A stretch of 64,000 nt of DNA from Elusimicrobiota bacterium. GTDB taxonomy: Bacteria > Elusimicrobiota > Elusimicrobia > UBA1565 > UBA9628. This document shows positions 57,275 through 64,000 of the stretch, piece by piece. The notes beneath the pieces are model-generated. The model saw only the letters and a program-made list of their open reading frames with translations. It did not search any database and had not been told where the DNA came from. Numbering within the stretch: position 1 is the first letter of the stretch; every line of letters starts with the position of its first letter. The stretch lies in the NCBI GenBank assembly GCA_028868375.1, contig JAGWUP010000015.1, positions 16,404-80,403 of the forward strand, given 5' to 3'. The position numbers and the translations under genes were made by a program.

Positions 57275-58555
57275 TCAGCGACCGCACTCCTCGACGCACG
57301 GGGCCATCATGCCTTCGGGGAGCTCTTCGGCGGTTTCGCCGTATCGCAACTGGTACAAAACCAAGCCCGCGCTCAGCGTCACCGCATAGGCGATCAGGAT
57401 TCCCCAAGCGGCGCGCAAGGCCGCAGCGCCCGCCACGCCTAGAAACAAGAAAACGACGCCGGCGTAGAGCAAGGCCAGCAGCGCCATCGACAAGAAATCC
57501 CTCCTGGCGGCGAACTTCTGGTACACCAGAGCGTTGACCGCGCCTAGGACCGCGGCCAACTGCAAGATTCTCAAGATAGCCAAACCGCCAGGGGTAGCCG
57601 CCAGAGAGTACCAGCCCATGATCGGAGCCGCGAAGGTGAATACGATGGCCAGCCAAGCCAAGGCGAAGGCGGCGTAGAGGGCGAAAAGGTAGTTGACGTT
57701 GAAGCTTCCCTTGCCTCCGCGACGGCGCACCAGCCTTGGAACGACCACGTTGCCCATGATTCCGGGCACCGCGATGCCGACCGCGAATAATTGATAGCCG
57801 AGGGCGAAGACGGCCGCCAGGCTTGCTCCATTGCGACTGATGACCCTGGAAATCGTGAAGGAATGGGAGTAAAGCACCGCCCCCATGAAGATCATGCAGT
57901 AGATTTGTGAAGCCTCCAGCGGGATGGCCCGCCTGGCCAAAGCCAGCGCCTCGCCGCCGGACAGGTTTAAGACATAGTCTCTGTTCTTTGCCCAATAAGC
58001 GCACAGGGACAAAACCGCTATCGCGGCGGCGACGGATTCGAACGCCGCGCAGTCGGTCCGACCCAGCCACACCAGGACGAAGCCGATTAGATAGGGTATC
58101 ACGATGCCGACGGCGTAAAGCAGTCCCGCTCGAGCGTTCTCGAGCTCGGCATTGGCATGGCCGATCGCCGTCCCGAGGGTAGAGCTCCCGAAGGAATAGC
58201 AGGCCACCACGAAACCGGCGCCGAGGCGGCTCCATGTCCCCGCGCCGGCGGCCGTATAAGCGGCCCAGCAGCCGCCCAAGAGCGAGACGAGGGCGGCGAA
58301 GAGCACGGCGCGAAAAGCATAGGCCGCCGCGCCCTCGCCGCTTTTGCGCTCGGCGCCGCCTCCGGTCAGGATCAACTGGACGTAGCCGACGCTGCTGACC
58401 GCGGTCAGGAAGTTGGCCTGGACGATCAGATTGAGGATCAGCGCGTAGCTTTTGTGGCTGTAGACGTTGGCCGCGCACATGCCGAAGAGCAGGGGCGCGA
58501 TCTTGCTCAGGCCGTAGCCGCCGACGTAGACCAGGATCGCCGATACGGCAGCCAT
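57275..58555 (-). CDS. Oligosaccharide flippase (Wzx/MATE-like)
   Basis: A 426-residue polytopic protein with about 12 membrane helices. LVYVGGYGLSKIAPLLFGMC and QANFLTAVSSVGYVQLIL, then FALGYQLFAVGIAVPGIMGN, match the polysaccharide_synt pattern. It should flip lipid-linked repeat units to the periplasmic side for the polymerase encoded just upstream. The start ATG at 58555 shares one base with the stop of the preceding gene (TGATG). Confidence 0.83.
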   Translation of the reverse strand: MAAVSAILVYVGGYGLSKIAPLLFGMCAANVYSHKSYALILNLIVQANFLTAVSSVGYVQLILTGGGAERKSGEGAAAYAFRAVLFAALVSLLGGCWAAYTAAGAGTWSRLGAGFVVACYSFGSSTLGTAIGHANAELENARAGLLYAVGIVIPYLIGFVLVWLGRTDCAAFESVAAAIAVLSLCAYWAKNRDYVLNLSGGEALALARRAIPLEASQIYCMIFMGAVLYSHSFTISRVISRNGASLAAVFALGYQLFAVGIAVPGIMGNVVVPRLVRRRGGKGSFNVNYLFALYAAFALAWLAIVFTFAAPIMGWYSLAATPGGLAILRILQLAAVLGAVNALVYQKFAARRDFLSMALLALLYAGVVFLFLGVAGAAALRAAWGILIAYAVTLSAGLVLYQLRYGETAEELPEGMMAPCVEECGR

Positions 58556-59655
58556 CAGTAAGCCGTGGCGAACATGTAGATTTGTCGATACATCAGCATC
58601 GAAAGGAGAGCGTAGCCCAAGATGATGAAATGGGCCGATTTCTTGCCGAAAAACCGCCGGACGACGAAGGGCAATCCAACACATATGGTGAAGTAGTCGG
58701 GGAAACGGGAGACGCGGCCGGCGATATGCGAGTCCTCAATGAACAAGACGTTCGTCACCAAGGAGAAAGCGGTGCAGATATCCAAGGCGTTCTTCATCAT
58801 GGATGACATGGAGTCGCTATTCGATGCGCCTGAAAATATCGCCCGCCTTAGAAACAGCAGATAATAAAGATCGACGAGGATCATGATCAACCCCGCCGGA
58901 CGCAGGGTCAGCGCCTCGTCCACGCTTTGGAAATAATGGAGCTTGCTTAGAGCGAAATCGAAGATGCGGGATGCGCCCAGCAAGCGCATGGACAGGATCG
59001 CGATGACGTCGAATCTCAAGATGGATACCACGACCAAGCTCGCCGCAAAGGCTATCGGCAGCACCGCCTTGCGCGAATAGCACCAGGCCAAGGCCGTGGC
59101 GATGATCACGACGGCCACCGGGATATATTGCGAATGGCATTGCATGGCCAGGAAGGCCATCAACAGGACGGCCAGCACCCGTTTGGAATTGAGGAAATAG
59201 AGGGCGAAGATCAGCAAGGGAAGGGAGAGGGCGCTGCGCGGAGACCAGTAGGCCACGACGGGAACGACCGTCGGCAAGGCGCAGATGAGGACATACCGCA
59301 AGTCCTCGCTTCCCAAGCCGAATTTCAAGAGCGCCCATCGGAGCAGAAGGATCCAAACGAAGAAGCTCAGCGCCAAGAAAATGTTGAAGTCGTCGGTCAA
59401 GGAACGGCCCAGAAGCATGTAATATTGATAGGCAGGCTCCGCATCAAGGCCGCTGGTCTCCACATAGGGGAAATCCTCGGTCCTCTGAACGGAATTAAAC
59501 CCTATCTTATAGTATTCATAATCGGCCCCGGTCGATTGAGCATGCAGGAGGAAAAAGGCGAAAATGGCCACCGCAACGCCTTTATGGAACGGCCATTTGA
59601 AGGACAGCGCCAGCAAGGCGCAGCCCACCGCCGTCAATAGCGGGACGTTAACCAT
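58555..59655 (-). CDS. EpsG/Wzy-type polysaccharide polymerase
   Basis: A 366-residue protein with about 10-12 membrane helices and a large periplasmic-type loop. HAQSTGADYEYYKIGFNSVQ, PAYQYYMLLGR and AYWSPRSALSLPLLIFALYF follow the EpsG family layout (Asp/Tyr motif early, R.. in a helix). It would polymerise the repeat unit. This gene is visibly more AT-rich than the housekeeping region, as is common for Wzy genes. Confidence 0.78.
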   Translation of the reverse strand: MVNVPLLTAVGCALLALSFKWPFHKGVAVAIFAFFLLHAQSTGADYEYYKIGFNSVQRTEDFPYVETSGLDAEPAYQYYMLLGRSLTDDFNIFLALSFFVWILLLRWALLKFGLGSEDLRYVLICALPTVVPVVAYWSPRSALSLPLLIFALYFLNSKRVLAVLLMAFLAMQCHSQYIPVAVVIIATALAWCYSRKAVLPIAFAASLVVVSILRFDVIAILSMRLLGASRIFDFALSKLHYFQSVDEALTLRPAGLIMILVDLYYLLFLRRAIFSGASNSDSMSSMMKNALDICTAFSLVTNVLFIEDSHIAGRVSRFPDYFTICVGLPFVVRRFFGKKSAHFIILGYALLSMLMYRQIYMFATAY

Positions 59656-59667
59656 GGCGAATGCCGC

Positions 59668-61389
59668 TCATGCCCTTGCCGCCGAGAGCCGGCGCGCGAT
59701 GTCTATCTGCAAGGATTCCAGGGCTGAATCGGCCGGATAGAGACGGCAATAGGGCGCGACCGTGCCCATGGCTTTTTCGAGCAAGACTCTCCGTTGGCCG
59801 GCGTTTTCATACGCCTTCATATCGTAAGCCCAGCCCAAAAGCAGAGCATAGTCGGGATTCGGCTCCAGCCTGAGGGCTGGCTCCAGGTACGAAATTATGG
59901 CATTCGGAGGAGCGGATCTCGCTTGCAGATAGTCATAATCCGCTACGACGGCCGGCAAGGTCAAGGCCGCCATGCAAGCGCACAACGCCACGGCGCCCGC
60001 CTTGGCACGCCAGGAGACGGACGCCGCAAGCCCGCCCTCTTCCCGCCCCGGCCGCCGGGGCCGCAGCAAGCAGCTGATCAGAAAGAACGTGACGGCATCC
60101 CCGGGCATTTGAAAGGGGAAATCGACCAGCATGTGCAGCAGCAGCACCAGCATCCCGGCAAGCGCCCCGCCGATCATGGCCCTGGACTCCGAAGACTCGC
60201 AATTTTTCCAGGCCGAGATTCCGGAGCCGAGCATCGCGGCGACGCCGGCCGCGAAGGCGGCGAATCCGCAGACTCCGGTCTCCAAGACAAGCTCCAGCCA
60301 GTCGTCGTGCACGTGAAGCACGAGGCCCTTGATGAAGCTTCCTTGATAAGCGGGAAAGGCGAAACGGAAGGCGCCTAGGCCCACGCCGAACGGCCAGAAA
60401 TCCCTGGCCATGCGCAAGCCGCTGCGATACAAAGATATCCTCGCGCGAAAGGAAGCGGCCAAGACCCCCTGCGAGTAGCCGCGCCAGAACGGGAAGGCGT
60501 AAAGCATCCAGGCATACGCGGCCGCGGCCGCGAGGATGCCGAAGAGCAGCGCCGCCTTAAGCCGTCCCCTGGCGAAGATAAAGCTTCCCGCCATGGAGAC
60601 AAGCGCGCAGGACAAGAAAAAAGCGTGGGCGCCGCCGCGCGAGCCGGTCGCTCTCAGGCAAAAAACGAGGGCGGCGAGCAGAGAGAAGACCATGGCCGCT
60701 TTGGCGATGCCGTCCGCCAGCGGCTGCCGGGCGCGGCGCAAGCGGGTAAGGCGACCCCAAAACAAACCCAAGCCGACGCCCCCGGACATGCCTAGAAACG
60801 TGGCCGCGTGATCCCGATCGATGAAGGGGCCGAACGCGGCCGTGTACGGGTGGGTGATGCGCCGAAAGCCCAACGCCAGTGAGGAATCGAAACTCTGGAA
60901 CCCCAGTCCGGCGACTCCCGTGATCGCGCCTAGCAAGAAGATCGCCCAAGCCAGGCGCTCCAGGCGCGCGGGGCGATCCAGGATCGAGCCGGCGGCCGCG
61001 ATCAGGCCGCAGTAGGATAGCCACAGCAGAAGAGCCTTCCGCGTAGCCCAAACGGACATCGTGAACGGCCAAGGGGTGCGCGCGTCAAAGACCGTGCCCT
61101 GCCGCGACAGCTGCAGCAATCCGATCAAGATCACGACCCCCATGCCGTAGAGAAGAAACCGCTGCGGGCCCTCCGGCCTCTTCAGTCGCCCGGTCCATAC
61201 CAGGAAGCCCAGCAGCGCGGCGATCAGCAGTTCCAAGACGGAGACCGCCCAGGGCTCGGAGCAGGCAAAAGCGTAGACGGCAAAAAAGAATACGCCGCAA
61301 AGGAGGCCCTCGCCGAGGGTGACGCCGCTTGCCGGCTCTTCGCGCGCCGCCGGTGGTTTGCTCCCGGGGCTAGCCCGGAAAGGCGTCAA
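59668..61389 (-). CDS. O-antigen ligase/polymerase family membrane protein (WaaL/Wzy_C)
   Basis: A 573-residue protein with about 12 membrane helices, a PF04932-type core and a soluble tail. RITHPYTAAFGPFIDRDHAA and FGVGLGAFRFAFPAYQGSFI, then VLHVHDDWLELVLETGVCGF, carry the conserved Arg/His positions of the family. The C-terminal ~100 residues (YLEPALRLEPNPDYALLLGW) look TPR-like. It may ligate or polymerise the glycan. The start is a TTG at 61389 overlapping the wzc stop (TTGA). Confidence 0.82.
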   Translation of the reverse strand: MTPFRASPGSKPPAAREEPASGVTLGEGLLCGVFFFAVYAFACSEPWAVSVLELLIAALLGFLVWTGRLKRPEGPQRFLLYGMGVVILIGLLQLSRQGTVFDARTPWPFTMSVWATRKALLLWLSYCGLIAAAGSILDRPARLERLAWAIFLLGAITGVAGLGFQSFDSSLALGFRRITHPYTAAFGPFIDRDHAATFLGMSGGVGLGLFWGRLTRLRRARQPLADGIAKAAMVFSLLAALVFCLRATGSRGGAHAFFLSCALVSMAGSFIFARGRLKAALLFGILAAAAAYAWMLYAFPFWRGYSQGVLAASFRARISLYRSGLRMARDFWPFGVGLGAFRFAFPAYQGSFIKGLVLHVHDDWLELVLETGVCGFAAFAAGVAAMLGSGISAWKNCESSESRAMIGGALAGMLVLLLHMLVDFPFQMPGDAVTFFLISCLLRPRRPGREEGGLAASVSWRAKAGAVALCACMAALTLPAVVADYDYLQARSAPPNAIISYLEPALRLEPNPDYALLLGWAYDMKAYENAGQRRVLLEKAMGTVAPYCRLYPADSALESLQIDIARRLSAARA

Positions 61390-63122
61390 GACGAGACGAC
61401 CTCTGTCTCCGGGCCGTAATGGTGGTAGTACTGACGATAGTAATAGTAGTAGCCGGAGGAATAGGAGAGCCCGCCAGTGGTGGCGGAATTGACCGCCACG
61501 CCCAGGATATGGATGCCGCCGGTCGTCAACTTCTTGCAGGCATCTATAATCAAGGGAATGCGCGTTTTCCCGTAGCGGCAAATGAAGACCGCCGAATTGA
61601 CGTGACGGCCCCAGAGCAAGGTGTCGTTGATCGGGAACATGGGCGTGCAATCGATGATGACGCGGTCGAAATTGCTGCGCGCCCAGACAACGAGAGCCTG
61701 CAGACGCGGGGTGTTAAGCAACTCCGACGGATTGGGCGGACGTGGGCCGCAAGGCAGCAGCTTGAGTCCCGGTATCTCCGAAGGCTGCACAAGGCTTTCC
61801 GCCTCGCGCGCGTCCTTGCCTGTGGACAAAAAAGTGGCAAGGCCACGTTCGCTGGAGATGGCGAAGGTCCTATGGATCTGCGGGCGGCGCAAATCGCCGT
61901 CGATGAGTAGAACGCTCTCGCCCAATTGGGCCAGGGCCACGGCGAGGTTGGCGGCGACAAAAGTTTTTCCCTCGCCCTGGACGCTTGAGGTGACGAGCAG
62001 GGTTTTGGCCTTGCCATCGATGCCGGCGAAGTCCACCATCGTCCTGAGGTTGCGAAAAGCCTCGCTCGTCAAGGACAGCTCCTTGGAGAGGAGCGCCTCG
62101 ACGACCCGCCCATCCTTCAGGGCAGTCTGCGGGATGACGCCCAGGAATGGTTGGCCCAGCTTGCTCTCGATGTCGTCCTGGGTGCGGACGCTCTGGTCGA
62201 TGCTTTCGATCGCGACGGCAAGCAGTATCCCCAGGAGCAGGCCGGCAATGAGGCTTAGGCTCATGTTCAAGACTTTACGGGGCCTCACCGGCTTGACCGG
62301 AATATCGGCCGGATCGATCACCCGGACGTTATTGCCCTTGAGCTGGCCGGAGAGCTCGGTCTTGAGCGACTGCACGATGCGGTCGGTCTCGACCGCAATC
62401 TGTCCCTGCACGGCGGCAATATTGGAGCGGAGAGCGATCATGGCGGGATGCCTGGGAGTATAACGCGCCGACATGTCGGCGTACTGGCTGCGCAGCTTGA
62501 CGTACTCGCTCTTTAGATTCTGGATCAGGGGGCTGTTGACGACCGCCGGGAGAGAATCGTAGGAGGCGCGGCCATCCTTCATCTGCAACGCCCGCAAGAC
62601 TTCTTTCGAGATGAAGAGTTGGTTGCCTAGATTCTGCTCCACGAAATCGGAGCTGATTTGGTTGGAAATGCGCGCAGCCAACTGCGGGCTGTGGGATTCG
62701 ATGCGCACGTAGACAAGCCGGCTATGGAGGATCGGCGTGATCGCCACGGCTTTTTGGAATTTTTCAAAACCGCGCGGACCTTGAAAGTCCGCTGCATGGG
62801 ACAGGTCCAATTCTCCGAAGACTTTGCGCAACAGGGATTCACTATGGAGAAGCTTGTATTGGGTCTCGTAATAATCCGCGTCGGAGTTCTCGATCATCGC
62901 CTGGCTCTGCGCGATGCCGCCGCCGCGCTCCTTCTCGATCTCCAGCATCGTATGCGCCTCATAGACGGGGCGCATCGTAAAGGTAAACAGGGCCGTAAAC
63001 AAAACGACAGCCAGGGTTGCGACTGCGACGATCCAGCGTCGTTTTAGGATGATGTCAAGGTAGTACGCGATCTCGATTCCTTCGGAATCATCGGAAGCGG
63101 TGGTCGACAGGGCGGCTTTCAT
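61386..63122 (-). CDS. Chain-length regulator / BY-kinase (Wzc-like)
   Basis: A 578-residue protein. The N-terminal Wzz domain has two membrane helices (~30-50 and ~290-310, VLNMSLSLIAGLLLGILLAV) and a coiled-coil periplasmic segment. The cytosolic kinase has Walker A VTSSVQGEGKTFVAANLAVA, Walker A' VLLIDGDLRRPQIH and Walker B FDRVIIDCTP. The tail ends in a tyrosine cluster (SSGYYYYYRQYYHHYG), the autophosphorylated site of BY-kinases. It controls polymer length with Wza. GAGGA precedes the ATG, seven bases after the wza stop. Confidence 0.93.
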   Translation of the reverse strand: MKAALSTTASDDSEGIEIAYYLDIILKRRWIVAVATLAVVLFTALFTFTMRPVYEAHTMLEIEKERGGGIAQSQAMIENSDADYYETQYKLLHSESLLRKVFGELDLSHAADFQGPRGFEKFQKAVAITPILHSRLVYVRIESHSPQLAARISNQISSDFVEQNLGNQLFISKEVLRALQMKDGRASYDSLPAVVNSPLIQNLKSEYVKLRSQYADMSARYTPRHPAMIALRSNIAAVQGQIAVETDRIVQSLKTELSGQLKGNNVRVIDPADIPVKPVRPRKVLNMSLSLIAGLLLGILLAVAIESIDQSVRTQDDIESKLGQPFLGVIPQTALKDGRVVEALLSKELSLTSEAFRNLRTMVDFAGIDGKAKTLLVTSSVQGEGKTFVAANLAVALAQLGESVLLIDGDLRRPQIHRTFAISSERGLATFLSTGKDAREAESLVQPSEIPGLKLLPCGPRPPNPSELLNTPRLQALVVWARSNFDRVIIDCTPMFPINDTLLWGRHVNSAVFICRYGKTRIPLIIDACKKLTTGGIHILGVAVNSATTGGLSYSSGYYYYYRQYYHHYGPETEVVSS

Positions 63123-63129
63123 AGTCCTC

Positions 63130-63783
63130 TTAGAAAAAGCTCTGGGGCACGTAGACGACGTCGTTCGGCTGTAGCGGTATGTCCTTGTTCTTTTCCCCGC
63201 GCTGGGTGACGGCGGAAACCTCGACGGTGACGACCTGGCTCTTGCCGTCGACGTTGCGGATCACCTTGGTGCGGTCCGGCGCCGCCACCAGCGTGAAGCC
63301 GCCGGCCATGGAGATGGCCTCCAGCACGGTCAGGTGGGACTCGGCGGGGATGTCGTAGGAGCCGGGCTTGGTCACCTGCCCGAACACATAGACGTGCTTG
63401 TTGCCGTACTCCTTGATGAAGACCGTCACCTGCGGGTCGACCAAGTAGTTGCTCAATTTGGCGGCAAGAGCGTCTTCCGCTCCTATGACCGTCAAACCGC
63501 CAATTTTGACCTCCCCGACCAACGGGAAAGAGATCGTTCCGGCCTGGCTGACGCGCAGCTCCCGATCAAGGTCCTTGTTGCCGTAGATCGTCACCTGCAG
63601 GAGGTCGGCCGGGCTGATCAGGTAATCAACCTTCTTCTGGTTGGCGGCGCTGAGCGCCGAGGCGATGGCGGCCTGCTCGCTGGCGGCCTGGGCCTCCTGC
63701 GCTTGCGAGCGCCGGGCGGGCGAGGCGCATGCGCAAAAGAGAACGGCGGCGATTAGGGGCGACAGGAGGCGCAGCAGTCTCAT
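63130..63783 (-). CDS. Polysaccharide export lipoprotein (Wza-like, short)
   Basis: A 217-residue protein with a lipoprotein signal (PLIAAVLFCACAS). The Poly_export domain reads YLISPADLLQVTIYGNKDLD and VSQAGTISFPLVGEVKIGGL; one SLBB domain follows (VYVFGQVTKPGSYDIPAESH, LTVLEAISMAGGFT). At this length it lacks the C-terminal domains that form the outer-membrane alpha-barrel of E. coli Wza, so another outer membrane pore may be needed. It is first in the long operon. Confidence 0.92.
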   Translation of the reverse strand: MRLLRLLSPLIAAVLFCACASPARRSQAQEAQAASEQAAIASALSAANQKKVDYLISPADLLQVTIYGNKDLDRELRVSQAGTISFPLVGEVKIGGLTVIGAEDALAAKLSNYLVDPQVTVFIKEYGNKHVYVFGQVTKPGSYDIPAESHLTVLEAISMAGGFTLVAAPDRTKVIRNVDGKSQVVTVEVSAVTQRGEKNKDIPLQPNDVVYVPQSFF

Positions 63784-63805
63784 CTCTAGCGGGGAAAGAC
63801 GTTTG

Positions 63806-63814
63806 ATTATATCA
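63806..63814 (-). promoter_or_regulatory. Extended -10 promoter of the polysaccharide operon
   Basis: Minus strand TGA TATAAT (63814-63806), a perfect extended -10, 22 bases before the wza ATG. No -35 match at 17 bases. The predicted leader is about 15 bases with a weak TAGAG. It is the only clear promoter I found for the whole 34.2-63.8 kb run. Confidence 0.6.
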
Positions 63815-63854
63815 GATTCGCCCGCGCTACGGCCATACGACCAATAGATCGAAG

Positions 63855-63896
63855 CGCAAACAAAAGCCCCGCCGGGGGTTTCCCCCGGCGGGGCTT
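63855..63896 (-). terminator. Rho-independent terminator of the beta-barrel gene
   Basis: A perfect 15-base stem (63864-63878 with 63882-63896, AAGCCCCGCCGGGGG) and a 3-base loop. On the minus strand it is followed by a TTTTGTTT run. It insulates the right-edge gene from the wza promoter just below it. Confidence 0.85.
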
Positions 63897-63909
63897 GCTT
63901 GCCGTCGTG

Positions 63910-64000
63910 CTAGAACGTCACCCCCAGCGACACGCTGGTGATGCTGTCGGTGTAGTTGAACTGCTCGGAGGCGTCCTTGGAGAAGCGCGTCCGATAGGCG
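63910..64000 (-). CDS. C-terminus of an outer membrane beta-barrel protein, cut by window edge
   Basis: The last 29 codons of a minus-strand gene, ending TDSITSVSLGVTF and a TAG stop. Alternating hydrophobic residues with a final Phe match the BamA-recognised beta-signal of outer membrane barrels, and the upstream AYRTRFSKDASEQFNY suits a preceding strand. Given the short Wza next to it, an outer-membrane pore or barrel for the glycan (BBP2-like) is possible. The start lies outside the window. Confidence 0.6.
   Translation of the reverse strand, partial: AYRTRFSKDASEQFNYTDSITSVSLGVTF

Noticed and set aside
1..64000. tRNA, rRNA, riboswitch, IS element, integrase or phage genes
   Set aside because: None recognised by reading both strands; gaps between genes are too short for most of them.

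Overview
The window is high-GC bacterial chromosome from a Gram-negative (diderm) organism. Evidence for an outer membrane includes a Wza-type exporter, heptose genes (gmhA, hldE-type), a beta-barrel C-terminus ending in Phe and several lipoproteins. Gene content and style would suit a high-GC free-living Elusimicrobiota-like lineage, but I cannot place the phylum from sequence alone. Genes are extremely dense: no gap reaches 300 bases, and most neighbours overlap by 1-4 bases (ATGA, GTGA, TTGA or TGATG). I see no rRNA, tRNA, CRISPR array, IS element or phage gene.

Region 1 (1-18 kb, mostly minus strand) is housekeeping. It holds the N-terminus of a PilB/GspE ATPase, a secreted caspase-like protein, a GYF/proline-repeat membrane protein, a DksA/TraR zinc-finger protein, the run comEC-nadK-recN-gltX, anmK with an MGMT/lipoprotein read-through ORF on the plus strand, a reverse-transsulfuration set (CBS, TPR protein, cystathionine lyase/synthase), and recR-dnaX.

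Region 2 (18-32 kb, plus strand) is a tightly packed run: secreted helical protein, alpha/beta hydrolase, nagZ, HEAT protein, rsmI, tsaC, glyA, MTA phosphorylase, cdd, a BCCP-like protein, a membrane protein and accC. A minus-strand AbiEi-type antitoxin with a broken nucleotidyltransferase partner interrupts it. Then come gmhA, a cupin, hldE-type adenylyltransferase and a UDP-sugar dehydrogenase.

Region 3 (32-64 kb, minus strand) is a surface polysaccharide locus. A PglF-like dehydratase sits alone at 32-34 kb. From 63.8 down to 34.2 kb about 25 genes run head to tail behind one visible promoter: export (wza, wzc), polymerase/ligase (two), flippase, glycosyltransferases, two DegT aminotransferases, wecB, a bi-domain dehydrogenase, heparinase II/III, methyltransferases, epimerases, a PglC/WcaJ-type initiating transferase, a NeuD/PglD acyltransferase, an acyl-CoA transferase with an SDR, a GH36-like protein and a TIM-barrel lipoprotein. 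PglF, PglE, PglD and PglC-like functions are all present, as are WecB plus a WbpA-type dehydrogenase. A bacillosamine-like initiating sugar and a ManNAcA-type uronic acid are therefore plausible components.

The most notable non-coding observation is a recurring sigma70 -10 (often extended TGnTAnnnT) only 5-7 bases upstream of start codons at many transcription-unit heads, suggesting leaderless mRNAs. One of these appears to drive a 19-codon leader ORF whose stop overlaps the GTG start of dnaX.
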